From the NCBI GenBank assembly GCA_002104535.1, contig NBOG01000005.1, forward strand, positions 186,001 to 250,000: 64,000 bases of DNA. The letters are read 5' to 3'. The notes below the pieces were generated by a model, which saw only the letters and a list, made by a program, of their open reading frames with translations, was not told where the DNA came from and did not search any database. Made by a program: the position numbers and the translations under genes. Positions within the stretch are counted from its first letter, which is position 1; every line of letters begins with the position of its first letter. This document shows, one piece after another, positions 11,968 through 20,362 of this stretch. The DNA is from Cognaticolwellia sediminilitoris. Its GTDB lineage: Bacteria > Pseudomonadota > Gammaproteobacteria > Enterobacterales > Alteromonadaceae.

Positions 11968-12636
11968 ATGACTGAAACAGTTTCTGTAAAATGGCAAAAT
12001 CCATTAATTTATTTATTAGCTTTTAGCAGCGGCTTTTGCATTATGGGCATTGAGCTTCTAGGAGGTAGAATTTTAGCGCCATTTTTTGGTAGTAGTGTCC
12101 ATATTTGGGGCAGCATCATTACCGTATTTATGCTGAGTTTATCCTTTGGTTATTTAGCTGGTGGGAAGCTTTCAACAAAAGCGGCCTCATTAAATCGCTA
12201 CGGTTTAATTTTCATTTTTGCAGGCATAGCTGTTTTACCGGTAGCATTTTCTTCTCAGTGGATAATGGAAGCTATTTTCCTTGCTATTGAAGATACTCGA
12301 TATGGTTCATTGTTGGCTTCAATGGCGTTATTTTTTGTGCCAACAGTAATACTCGGAATGATCTCACCTTATTCTGTACGTTTATTAGTTACCGATAAAG
12401 ACAAAAGTGGTCAAGTGGCTGGCTTTCTTTATTTTGTATCAACGCTCGGTAGTGCATTAGGTACTATTATCACCTCGTTTTATTTAGTATTACTGTTTGA
12501 AGTAAACGACATTATTATGGTGTTTAGTGCAACATTGTTGCTACTAGGAATCTCAGCGATGGTTTTTAATCGCCTGAATCAGCAAACATTAAATACCACC
12601 CAAATTGCTAATCAATCAGGTACCGCTCATGAATAG
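11968..12636 (+). CDS. Membrane subunit of a split MFS/spermidine-synthase-like pair
   Basis: 222 residues with about six to seven predicted transmembrane helices. The start (FSSGFCIMGIELLGGRILAPFFG) is characteristic of the membrane half of fused MFS/spermidine synthase proteins, which keep the GxELLxGRxLAPxxG signature. The soluble methyltransferase-like half is encoded immediately downstream, overlapping by 8 bases. The two therefore look like a split version of the fused architecture, probably translationally coupled. The transported or modified compound is unknown. Confidence 0.75.
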   Translation: MTETVSVKWQNPLIYLLAFSSGFCIMGIELLGGRILAPFFGSSVHIWGSIITVFMLSLSFGYLAGGKLSTKAASLNRYGLIFIFAGIAVLPVAFSSQWIMEAIFLAIEDTRYGSLLASMALFFVPTVILGMISPYSVRLLVTDKDKSGQVAGFLYFVSTLGSALGTIITSFYLVLLFEVNDIIMVFSATLLLLGISAMVFNRLNQQTLNTTQIANQSGTAHE

Positions 12637-13549
12637 ATTATTTAGCACCTTAATAGTTGGCTTACTGCTAACTCTGATTGTTAGTTTATCAGTGAGTACA
12701 ACGGTTAAAGCAAAAACTATTCATAGTGAGCGTTCACTATATCGCAATATTTTAGTCGAAGAAAAAAATCGCTTACGGTGCTTAAAATTCAACGTTAAAA
12801 GCTCGAAAACACAGCAGAGCTGCATGCTAATGGATGACCCTCAACGCTTAGTATTCAATTATACGAAAATGTTGTTTTCTAGTTTATTGATCAACCCGAA
12901 TCCTGAGCGAATTTTGATTATCGGTTTGGGCGGCGGCACAATGTCAAATACCTTACATCAAATATTTCCTGACGCGGTGATCACCAATGTCGAAATTGAC
13001 CCTGCTGTCATCAAAGTTGCGCGTAATTATTTTAACTTTTTTGAAAATGAAAAAATAACAGCCGTTGCGCAAGATGGACGTATTTTTATTAAACGTGCTT
13101 TAATCAAAAAACAACAATACGACTGGATAATTCTTGATGCCTTCAATGGTGACTACATCCCAGAGCATTTACTGACAAAGGAATTTTTACAGGAAACTCA
13201 ACAACTTTTGAGTAACAACGGAGTTTTAGCGTCTAATACTTTTTCAGTAAGTGAGTTATATAATTACGAATCAGCAACTTATAAAGCGGTGTTTGGTGAC
13301 TTTTTCAATGTTAGCAATAATAAAAACAGTAACCGCATAATATTAACCAGTGCACAGGCTTTACCTAATTCGCAAGTTATCGCTGAGCGGGCAACAGCTT
13401 TAAATAAAGTATTATTGCCTTTTAATGTCGATATCAAAGCAATTGCCAAGCAAATGATATCAACAGCGACTAAGCAAGACTGGCCAGAAGAAACACCGTT
13501 ATTAACCGACCAATATTCGCCAGCTAATTTATTAAATTTAAAAAATTAA
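12629..13549 (+). CDS. Spermidine-synthase-like methyltransferase-fold protein, membrane anchored
   Basis: 306 residues from ATG 12629; an in-frame TTG at 12605 would extend deep into the preceding gene and is disfavoured. Residues 5-28 form a hydrophobic segment (signal peptide or anchor). Then comes a Rossmann methyltransferase core with GLGGG (near 99-103), an acidic residue after strand beta-2 (NVEIDP) and LDAFNGDYIP, the spermidine-synthase-like D-A-[FY] segment. Classical polyamine synthases lack such an N-terminal anchor. The anchor and the membrane partner suggest a periplasmic or membrane-side role rather than cytosolic spermidine synthesis. Confidence 0.75.
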   Translation: MNRLFSTLIVGLLLTLIVSLSVSTTVKAKTIHSERSLYRNILVEEKNRLRCLKFNVKSSKTQQSCMLMDDPQRLVFNYTKMLFSSLLINPNPERILIIGLGGGTMSNTLHQIFPDAVITNVEIDPAVIKVARNYFNFFENEKITAVAQDGRIFIKRALIKKQQYDWIILDAFNGDYIPEHLLTKEFLQETQQLLSNNGVLASNTFSVSELYNYESATYKAVFGDFFNVSNNKNSNRIILTSAQALPNSQVIAERATALNKVLLPFNVDIKAIAKQMISTATKQDWPEETPLLTDQYSPANLLNLKN

Positions 13550-14067
13550 AAAAACATAGCTGAAAGCTGTCAGTTTTAAGCTTTCAGCAGTAATTAAGAC
13601 CACTCGTGTGGTGTTTGTTTTAACTGATAGCTGACAGCTTTGAACTTATAACTTCACTGACGATTCAATTCAGGCTTGTACCACGGCGAATAAATTCGCC
13701 CCTACAGTAAGAAAACATAGCTATAAGTTTTTAGTTTTGAGCTATCAGCAGTAGCAAAACCACTAGTGTGGTGTTTGTTTTAACTGATAGCTGACAGCTT
13801 TGAACTTATAACTTCACTGTCGATTCAATTCAGACTTGTACCAAGGCGAATAAATTCGCCCCTACGGTAGAGAAGAAAACATAGCTGAAAGCTTTGAACT
13901 TAAAACTTCACTGTCGATTTAATTCAGGCTTGTACCACGGCGAATAAATTCGCCCCTACATTAGGAAAAATAGCTGTCAGTTTTGAGCTATCAGCATTAC
14001 CAAAACCACTCGTGTGGTGTTTGTTTTAACTGATAGCTGAAAGCTTTGAACTTAAAACTTCTTCTTA
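13550..14067. repeat. Cluster of degenerate ~163 bp intergenic repeats
   Basis: Four head-to-tail copies fill the space between the methyltransferase-like gene and rluF. Two are near full length (about 13550-13711 and 13712-13875). One is internally deleted (about 13876-13965) and one lacks its right part (about 13966-14067). Each full copy holds AAAACATAGCT, a CCACTCGTGTGG hairpin, ACTGATAGCTGACAGCTTTG, and the palindromic GGCGAATAAATTCGCC next to CCTACA. The last copy reaches the 3' end of rluF. There is no ORF inside. The palindromes suggest a MITE-like or REP-like mobile repeat family or folded RNA. Confidence 0.85.
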
Positions 14068-15009
14068 AGGCTTTTTCTTCAGGCTTAAACGTTTTTTACC
14101 AGTTGAACTTGTCACGGTTTTCTTCACATCAATGCGAGTCAGCTTTCGCGTGAATTTACCATCAGCTTTCGAGTCGATGGTTTTATTAGCATGCTTAATA
14201 TCAGCAATTGCCACCTTTTGTGTTGTTTCTTCTGCTAGGGTATCCGCTGGCTCTACTTCTGTATAATTATCATCAAGTGCTGTTTTGCGAGAACCTGCAA
14301 CAGCTGCATTAATTTCAGCCATTTCACTTGCGGTTAAATCACGCCACTGCCCTGGGCGCAAGTTATCCAACTTAACATTCATGATCCGAGAGCGCTGTAA
14401 TTTAGTCACTTCATAATCAAGATATTCACACATCCGGCGAATTTGTCGGTTTAAGCCTTGGGTTAAAATAATTCTAAAAACATATTTACTGACCGGTATT
14501 ACAGTACACGGTTTAGTAATAGTACCTAAGATAGGTACTCCTTTTGACATACGCTCAATGAAGCGCTCACTAATCGGTGTATCTACGGTGACGATATACT
14601 CTTTATCATGGGCGTTCTCAGCTCGTAATATTTTATTAACAATGTCGCCATCACTGGTAAGAAAAATTAAACCTTCAGACGGTTTATCTAAGCGGCCAAT
14701 GGGAAATATGCGTTTAGTATGACCGATAGCATCAATTATATTGCCCTTGACGTGGCGCTCAGTAGTACAGGTAATCCCGATAGGTTTGTTGTAAGCGATA
14801 TAAATACGATCGGTGTGATTACTTGCACTGGCTTTAATTTCATTACCATCGACACACACTTTGTCGCCTGCAAGTACTTTAGTACCGAGCTCTGGAACCT
14901 TGCCATTAATAGTCACGCGATTATTTTCGATTAACTTATCGGCAAATCGGCGTGAACAATAACCTGAGTCACTAATATATTTGTTGAGACGTTTTTCGTA
15001 ACTTGACAC
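14065..15009 (-). CDS. rluF: 23S rRNA pseudouridine(2604) synthase RluF
   Basis: 314 residues from a GTG at 15009, preceded by AGGA six bases upstream; an in-frame ATG at 15072 would add 21 residues that E. coli RluF lacks. An S4 RNA-binding domain ([15 protein letters not shown]) comes first. The catalytic motif [12 protein letters not shown] carries the nucleophilic Asp, and [14 protein letters not shown] follows. The order and sequence fit RluF better than RluB or RsuA. The tail after about residue 230 is Lys/Ala/Thr-rich and low complexity, as in the family. It isomerises a uridine in 23S rRNA. Its stop lies at the edge of the repeat cluster. Confidence 0.9.
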   Translation of the reverse strand: MSSYEKRLNKYISDSGYCSRRFADKLIENNRVTINGKVPELGTKVLAGDKVCVDGNEIKASASNHTDRIYIAYNKPIGITCTTERHVKGNIIDAIGHTKRIFPIGRLDKPSEGLIFLTSDGDIVNKILRAENAHDKEYIVTVDTPISERFIERMSKGVPILGTITKPCTVIPVSKYVFRIILTQGLNRQIRRMCEYLDYEVTKLQRSRIMNVKLDNLRPGQWRDLTASEMAEINAAVAGSRKTALDDNYTEVEPADTLAEETTQKVAIADIKHANKTIDSKADGKFTRKLTRIDVKKTVTSSTGKKRLSLKKKP

Positions 15010-15226
15010 TGGCTGTCCTAAATTGAGCAAAAATAACAATAATGGCGGTATTTTACCTAAATTTTGCCACACTGTAGAGTAATGTTATTAAAAGCGATTA
15101 AAAATTAACTAAATCAAAGATATTGCCTGTATATCGATAAGTGACTTAAGCATTAAAAATAAGTTTACGCGCAGTTCAAAAACTAGCACACTGGCATTAA
15201 TTAATTCCAAATAAAAAGGCATAGTC

Positions 15227-15772
15227 ATGAAAGTAATCGCATTTGGCGCCAGTTCAAGCTCAACATCTATTAACAAGCAACTTGCTAGCTACGCCGCGAA
15301 CTTAGCCACTGCAGTTAACGCTAGTGTTGAGGTAGAAGTACTAGATTTGAACGATTTTGAATTACCACTTTTTAGCGAAGATAAAGAGCAAGAATTAGGT
15401 CAGCCCGAAGCCGCAAAAGCATTCTTCAAAAAACTTGGCGAAAGTGATGCCATTATTATTTCATTTGCTGAGCATAACGGCAGTTATACAGCCGCTTATA
15501 AAAACCTTTTTGACTGGACATCTCGCATTAACCAAAAGGTTTTTCAAAACAAATCTGTGCTATTTTTATCGACATCACCCGGCCCTGGTGGTGCAAGTAG
15601 CGTATTAGCTGCAGCTTCAAGCTCGGCATTTTACTTTGCAGGTGAAGTTATCGCGTCGATTTCTGTGCCTAGTTTCTTTGATAATTTTGATGTTGATAAT
15701 GCGAAGTTAAAAAATGAAGAATTACAGCAAAAGTTGTTGTCAGCGGTTAACGACTTATTAGCCAGTAAATAA
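15227..15772 (+). CDS. NADPH-dependent FMN reductase family protein
   Basis: 181 residues with the flavodoxin-like fold of NADPH-dependent FMN/quinone reductases. It opens with the GASSSSTSINKQL phosphate-binding loop, then EHNGSYTAAYKNLFDW (about 83-98) and STSPGPGGA (about 117-125), both flavin-contacting segments of the family. The product is cytosolic and likely transfers electrons from NADPH to FMN or quinones; the physiological substrate is not evident. It is a single gene ending at a bidirectional terminator. Confidence 0.88.
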   Translation: MKVIAFGASSSSTSINKQLASYAANLATAVNASVEVEVLDLNDFELPLFSEDKEQELGQPEAAKAFFKKLGESDAIIISFAEHNGSYTAAYKNLFDWTSRINQKVFQNKSVLFLSTSPGPGGASSVLAAASSSAFYFAGEVIASISVPSFFDNFDVDNAKLKNEELQQKLLSAVNDLLASK

Positions 15773-15787
15773 CTATCGTTCTTTGGG

Positions 15788-15820
15788 AAAACCTAAGACT
15801 ACACAAAGTGCTTAGGTTTT
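15788..15820. terminator. Bidirectional intrinsic terminator
   Basis: A 10 bp stem (AAAACCTAAG and complement) with a 13 nt loop and flanking A/T runs, between the FMN reductase gene (+) and a small lipoprotein gene (-). It overlaps the stop codon of the latter. Confidence 0.75.
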
Positions 15821-15994
15821 TTCTGCGCTTGAAGTAGCTTTTTCATTCCCGTTAACAATCACATTCGGTTGCTTGGGTTTAGAATCTACCTTGATGGATC
15901 CGGCTTTGTTGCTCAAAGTAAATGAACTGCAAGCGCTGTTAGTTAACATTACTGTGAGCAATAATATTAACCCTGTATGTTTATTTACATTCAT
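15812..15994 (-). CDS. Small putative lipoprotein, unknown function
   Basis: 60 residues. Residues 7-21 are hydrophobic and end in TNSACSS, a plausible but non-canonical lipobox because Asn holds the -3 position. The remaining 38 residues are polar and Lys/Ser-rich without a recognisable domain. The reading frame fits the gap between two terminated units and has a fair ribosome-binding region. I do not recognise the family. Confidence 0.5.
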   Translation of the reverse strand: MNVNKHTGLILLLTVMLTNSACSSFTLSNKAGSIKVDSKPKQPNVIVNGNEKATSSAEKT

Positions 15995-16058
15995 CTTTAA
16001 TTTTAACCTTCATCTGATTCTTCCCTATTAATTAGATATTGACCATGAACTCATTAAT

Positions 16059-16427
16059 TTACAGGGCTGTAAAAATAATATAACTACCAAAAAAAGCAGA
16101 AAAAATACCTGCAATGCGAAACATAGGACAAAACTTTTTAGCTGACCACAATGCAAATTCTTTATGCTTGTTTACACCGATTATGACCAAAATAATTGCC
16201 GACACTATCATCAAACAACCAAACACTAAATTGGTAAAGTGGCCTTGAGTTAACGGTGCATAAATAACGAAAATAACACCAGAAAGCAGTCGACTTAATA
16301 CTTCAAAACTATGAAAATACCTCTGGTGGCTAAAATTAACAATACCCTGTGAAAAAGCTTGAGGACTTATCATCATCCACAAACTTAGCAATACCATTAA
16401 TAAACCAAACAAAATAATAAATATCAA
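16059..16427 (-). CDS. Small integral membrane protein, unknown function
   Basis: 122 residues with about four hydrophobic stretches: 2-20, 45-60, 65-85 and 103-120. A basic cytoplasmic loop HKEFALWSAKKFC lies between the third and fourth. No domain is recognised. It is the last gene of a reverse-strand run with an ABM-domain protein, 25 bases downstream of it, and may belong to the same transcript. Confidence 0.65.
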   Translation of the reverse strand: MIFIILFGLLMVLLSLWMMISPQAFSQGIVNFSHQRYFHSFEVLSRLLSGVIFVIYAPLTQGHFTNLVFGCLMIVSAIILVIIGVNKHKEFALWSAKKFCPMFRIAGIFSAFFGSYIIFTAL

Positions 16428-16452
16428 AGCCTACCCCTTGCTTGCTTTACGG

Positions 16453-16731
16453 TTACTTGTAATAACTTCCTTTAGGCGGCGAACCAAATAGGCTCATCGC
16501 TGCTTGCATATCTTCTTGAGGGTAATTGGTAATAGCAAGTTGGTGACTCTCGATACAATCCCAACGCTCAATCATCATAAAATGGTCAGCATGCTCTTGA
16601 TGCTTTAATAATTCGCAACTTAAGCAGCCTGTTGACCCTGAGATATAGGGTACTAACGTTTGTAAAAAAGTAAAAAGCTCAGCTGACTTGCCTTCTGCTG
16701 CAACAAATTCATTTACTCGGACTATGCTCAT
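16453..16731 (-). CDS. Antibiotic biosynthesis monooxygenase (ABM) domain protein
   Basis: 92 residues covering one complete ABM ferredoxin-like domain: a start like VRVNEFVAAEGK, a middle TGCLSCELLKHQEHADHFMMIERWD and an end with the SHQLAI helix. Such small dimeric proteins include quinol monooxygenases (YgiN-like), haem-degrading enzymes and proteins of unknown activity. The ATG overlaps the end of the upstream formyltransferase gene by 4 bases (ATGA-type coupling), so the two are probably co-translated. Confidence 0.82.
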   Translation of the reverse strand: MSIVRVNEFVAAEGKSAELFTFLQTLVPYISGSTGCLSCELLKHQEHADHFMMIERWDCIESHQLAITNYPQEDMQAAMSLFGSPPKGSYYK

Positions 16732-17543
16732 GGTAAATTCCTATATTGGTTAATTAACTCGATTACTTCTTGTTGTTGGTATAGTGCACCACACTTTTGG
16801 GTGAATCTGCTAATTTCTTCAGCTCTTGGAAAAGTGTAGTACTTTCCCTCATCTGTTTGCTCTGTTGTCAGTAAATCACCCTCTTGTGATAACGTCTTCA
16901 GCGCCTGCTCTATTAATCGACAACCACCAACATACAACTTGAGCACATGCCAAAGGTAAGACTTATTTCGATCAACAGAGATTGTAGAATGAGCAATAAT
17001 ACCGCCTGTATCAATGGTACTGTCAGCAATAAAATGTAAGCTCGTCGACAATTGCTCATCACCATTAAGTAAGGCCCAAAACGTCGCCATTACACCACGA
17101 TAATCAGGTAGCATACCTGAGTGTAAATTAATAACGCCATGTTTTGCCAACTCTATAACCGGATTTTTTAGGATAACGCCAAAGCGAATAGAGATAATCA
17201 AATCAGGCGTAAGCGCTTTTATTCTAGTGATTCCTGCGGGGCTGTTTATCTCATTTAAAACATCGATTGCGATACCACTTTCCTGAATAATTTCTGCATA
17301 AGTTCTGAAGTTATTCGCATTTTCAATTAGCTTATCAGCAGCCCTGCTTTCTTGTGTAAGCGCTTGATACACGCCTTGTTGCTCAAACCTTGCTAGTTCT
17401 TTTAAGGCGTCTGGTTTAGTACTATTACCACCAACTTTACTCGATAGAAAAACCTGAATGCTATGCGCTTTTAATGAAGGCAATAATAAATTTAGCGCAA
17501 AATTGCTAGCAATATCATTATTAAGTAATAAAACAATATTCAT
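16728..17543 (-). CDS. Formyltransferase-fold protein (stand-alone, substrate unknown)
   Basis: 271 residues. The core NLHSGMLPDYRG (139-150) and STIDTGG (175-181) supply the N139-H141-D178 triad of formyltetrahydrofolate-dependent formyltransferases. There is no Met-tRNA formyltransferase C-terminal domain and no ACT domain, so it is neither Fmt nor PurU. Stand-alone members act in sugar-nucleotide or peptide formylation; no glycan genes lie nearby. It is translationally coupled to the ABM gene. Confidence 0.8.
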   Translation of the reverse strand: MNIVLLLNNDIASNFALNLLLPSLKAHSIQVFLSSKVGGNSTKPDALKELARFEQQGVYQALTQESRAADKLIENANNFRTYAEIIQESGIAIDVLNEINSPAGITRIKALTPDLIISIRFGVILKNPVIELAKHGVINLHSGMLPDYRGVMATFWALLNGDEQLSTSLHFIADSTIDTGGIIAHSTISVDRNKSYLWHVLKLYVGGCRLIEQALKTLSQEGDLLTTEQTDEGKYYTFPRAEEISRFTQKCGALYQQQEVIELINQYRNLP

Positions 17544-17598
17544 ATAAATACTCGGCTATTTAGCCATTTGGACTTTTGAAGCAATAACGGCAACCTAC

Positions 17599-18021
17599 TT
17601 ATTTTAATCGGCTCGGCTCAAATGTTAAATGATGAGGTAAATCAGCCGTCATATTTTCCCAATTAGCTTTCGAGTCAATAAAGTTATGTGCAATTGGGCG
17701 TTCACTGATGTCAGAATCAAATATCCCTAATCGTACTCTAACTCTTAGCTGATCTTGATTGTTACTGCTATATACTGGGCAACCACAGTATTGACAAAAA
17801 TAACGTGTTTTCCCTGGTTTTAATGAGAAAGCAGATAACTCATTTCTTCCTTTTACGACAGTAAAGTCAGCTTTGTCGACAAAGCCATTAGTGGCATAGG
17901 CAGTACCGGAATTTTTCCTACAAAGCGAGCAATGACAATGAATAATATCGCTTATTTCCCCTTTAACGGTAATCGCCACTGCGCCACACAAACATTTACC
18001 TACATACATATTTTTATCCAA
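17599..18021 (-). CDS. GFA-family (glutathione-dependent formaldehyde-activating-like) zinc protein
   Basis: 140 residues with the GFA zinc pattern: C10-x-C12, then C29-x-C31-x2-C34 (HCHCSLCRK), then C76-x2-C79-x-C81 (YFCQYCGCP). The family binds two zinc ions. It is named for a Paracoccus protein linked to S-hydroxymethylglutathione formation, but most members have no proven activity. It lies between a formyltransferase-like gene and a GNAT gene on the same strand, with 55 and 34 base gaps, so co-transcription is possible. Confidence 0.88.
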   Translation of the reverse strand: MDKNMYVGKCLCGAVAITVKGEISDIIHCHCSLCRKNSGTAYATNGFVDKADFTVVKGRNELSAFSLKPGKTRYFCQYCGCPVYSSNNQDQLRVRVRLGIFDSDISERPIAHNFIDSKANWENMTADLPHHLTFEPSRLK

Positions 18022-18055
18022 TAAAGCCGTTTAAATTTAACAAAACTTTCTGCTG

Positions 18056-18478
18056 TCACTGGCTAGTTAACTGCTTCATCATATAATATCGACAACCGGT
18101 TTTTGGGTACCCCTGCTGCATCCATTGCACTTGATAACCATGTTTTTCATAAAATGGCTTGGCTTGAAAATTCAAGGTGTCGAGTAAAGCTTTATTGCAA
18201 CCTCTAGCCTTGGCCGCTACTTCCATTTTATCTAAAAGCTGACTACCAACGTTTTGGCCTCTTAACGACTCTGCGACCCATAAGGTATTTATCATCAACC
18301 AATCACCGAAAGTTCGCCCAGCAGCGCCAGCGATAACTTGACCATTTTCATCGCACAATTTTACCGCTAACGCTTTACGTTCACTGACTTCCCAATGCGC
18401 CCAATTAAATTCAGCAATTTTTTCATCAAGAAACGACACCAACTCTGATTCTGGGTTATCTACTACTTCAATATTCAA
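18056..18478 (-). CDS. GNAT-family N-acetyltransferase
   Basis: 140 residues. The acetyl-CoA binding motif is LWVAESLRGQNVGSQLLDKM (R/QxxGxG/A type, here RGQNVG), followed by ARGCNKALLDTLNFQAKPFYEKHGYQ, the classical beta5-alpha4 end of GNAT domains. The substrate is unknown. It is the first gene of the reverse-strand run down to 16059. Confidence 0.88.
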   Translation of the reverse strand: MNIEVVDNPESELVSFLDEKIAEFNWAHWEVSERKALAVKLCDENGQVIAGAAGRTFGDWLMINTLWVAESLRGQNVGSQLLDKMEVAAKARGCNKALLDTLNFQAKPFYEKHGYQVQWMQQGYPKTGCRYYMMKQLTSQ

Positions 18479-18646
18479 GGTAAGTCCTATAACAAGTTGA
18501 TTTTACAAGGTTGAGTATAACGAGTTTTGAATTGTTTGATCTAGAGAAAAACATTAACCAGTGTGACTTAGTTACTTTTACTGCTACATTTATAATTACA
18601 TGTGGGATAGAATAATTAATAAAGTTCGAAGGCATATAATAATATT

Positions 18647-19693
18647 ATGACAACGTCATTGAGTAGTGAACAAGTAATTAGGCGACTATATCAAATCACG
18701 AGTGATCATCAAAAGGGGCTGAATCTGCAAATCCTCGATTTGCTTGCCATGGGCCTTGATGGTTTTGGTTTAGATATTGCTATTTTATCTAAGATTGAGC
18801 AAAACACTTATAGCGTAGAACTCTGCATTACCCCTGACGATGTAGAAATGAACTCAGGCGATCAATTTGATTTCGCGGCAACCTTTTGCGATATCACCTG
18901 CAAAGCTGAAGGACCTGTAGCACTAGAACATGTTGGTGAGCATCATGAGTATTCTTCACACCCTGCCTATCAGGCATTTGGGCTTGAATCCTATATTGGC
19001 ATTCCGATTCACGTCAATGGTACGCTTTATGGCACGTTAAATTTCTCAAGCCATAAACCTTTCCCGCGAAAATTTCGTGAAATAGATATTGAAGCGCTGA
19101 CACTGATGGCATCATGGATAGAAGTTGAATTAACACGAAGAGAGCAAGAGCTGAATCTTAATGCACTAAATTATAAGCTCGAGCAACAAGCTAATTACGA
19201 TAGCCTAACAAATATTCTTAATCGCCGAGGCATGTATACTCAGTTACGACAAAGCTTAAACCAGATAAGTAGGAAAAGTTCTGATTGCGTTGTTGCTATT
19301 ATCGATATCGATCATTTCAAAAAGTTAAATGACACTTATGGACATCAAAAAGGTGATGAAGCGCTCATTAAAATAGCCAAAAATATTAGCGACACCTTAC
19401 GAAACTATGAATTTATTGCTCGTATTGGCGGAGAAGAATTCCTTGTTTGGCTGCCTAATACAGACCAAGAAGGCAGCGCTGCCGTATTGCAAAGAATTAT
19501 GGATACGGTATCAGACGTTTCAATATCAACGGGTAAAATTACCATTTCAATAGGCGCATATTATTTTAGTTCTAGTCAGAAACAATCAACAGACTTTACG
19601 GTACTAATTGATGAGCTTATCGCGAAAGCCGATAGCGCACTCTATGAAGCTAAAAACCAAGGCCGAAATCGCTATGTTTACTATTCTGAATAA
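18647..19693 (+). CDS. Diguanylate cyclase with N-terminal GAF sensor domain
   Basis: 348 residues. Residues 15-165 form a GAF domain (ESYIGIPIHVNGTLYGTLNF). A short coiled linker leads to a GGDEF domain (185-345) with DIDHFKKLNDTYGHQKGDEAL and the active-site signature GGEEF. It should make cyclic di-GMP from two GTP. The position of the RxxD inhibitory site holds RNYE, so product feedback is probably absent or weak. There is no signal peptide or membrane segment, so it is cytosolic, with a small-molecule or redox input likely at the GAF domain. Confidence 0.92.
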   Translation: MTTSLSSEQVIRRLYQITSDHQKGLNLQILDLLAMGLDGFGLDIAILSKIEQNTYSVELCITPDDVEMNSGDQFDFAATFCDITCKAEGPVALEHVGEHHEYSSHPAYQAFGLESYIGIPIHVNGTLYGTLNFSSHKPFPRKFREIDIEALTLMASWIEVELTRREQELNLNALNYKLEQQANYDSLTNILNRRGMYTQLRQSLNQISRKSSDCVVAIIDIDHFKKLNDTYGHQKGDEALIKIAKNISDTLRNYEFIARIGGEEFLVWLPNTDQEGSAAVLQRIMDTVSDVSISTGKITISIGAYYFSSSQKQSTDFTVLIDELIAKADSALYEAKNQGRNRYVYYSE

Positions 19694-19747
19694 AAAATAA
19701 TCACGACAAAAAATATTTAGTTGTACCTGACCCTACTTTAAAAACAA

Positions 19748-19777
19748 AAAAAACCTTTGTAAATTCAAAGGTTTTTT
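19748..19777. terminator. Bidirectional intrinsic terminator
   Basis: A perfect 12 bp stem (AAAAAACCTTTG and complement) with a 6 nt loop, between the GAF-GGDEF gene (+) and a lipoprotein gene (-). A- and T-runs suit both directions. Confidence 0.88.
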
Positions 19778-19800
19778 AAATTCAAACTAAAAGTTGAACG

Positions 19801-20355
19801 TTATGGTGTTTCAACTTTTAGCACAGAAATGAAATCTTCATCTTCGAATAATTTTTTGATTAGCTTTTGCACTAAATGTACATAACTTGCTTGACCATTC
19901 GGAATGGCAATAGCGCCGATAAATGACGACTCAAAGGTATGGTTTACCGAAATGATTTTTTCAAACACCTCTTTATTGTCTCTGGTTACTTTGAACTTGA
20001 CCGAAGCTACCCCTATTCCTTTAGAAACACCCGTGACATCGATATCATTAGTTAAAAACTCACCCGTGATCACTGTATCAGAAATAGCTGACCACGCTTT
20101 AGCTAATTTTAATTCTTCTTCTAGCGCTTTGGCGAGATAGGCTCCATACGATTTATTAACAGGTGAAACCATCTTAGAGCCACGCATAGAAATTTTATTC
20201 AACTCATTGCTCGATACAACATCGCCTACTTTAATTTTTTGTATTTTATTAGTTTTTATTGTCTGAACATTCTCAATAGATACTTGATATGGTGGGGCTT
20301 GCATTGAACATGCCGTCACTAAAAAACTTAAACAAACTATTATTACTTTAAACAT
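19801..20355 (-). CDS. Lipoprotein of unknown function (second of a pair)
   Basis: 184 residues with a lipoprotein signal peptide ending in the lipobox LVTAC (C16). The mature part holds MRGSKMVSPVNKSYGAYLAKALEEEL, then a beta-rich segment (VITGEFLTNDIDV) and a C-terminal helix. I do not recognise a named family; similar small lipoproteins in other proteobacteria carry a comparable RGS.MVSP stretch. It starts 7 bases after the preceding lipoprotein gene, so the two form an operon and may work as a complex. Confidence 0.72.
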   Translation of the reverse strand: MFKVIIVCLSFLVTACSMQAPPYQVSIENVQTIKTNKIQKIKVGDVVSSNELNKISMRGSKMVSPVNKSYGAYLAKALEEELKLAKAWSAISDTVITGEFLTNDIDVTGVSKGIGVASVKFKVTRDNKEVFEKIISVNHTFESSFIGAIAIPNGQASYVHLVQKLIKKLFEDEDFISVLKVETP

Positions 20356-20362
20356 TATTTAT

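Noticed and set aside
13550-14067. CRISPR array
   Set aside because: The repeats are about 163 bp, degenerate and without unique short spacers; no cas gene is present.
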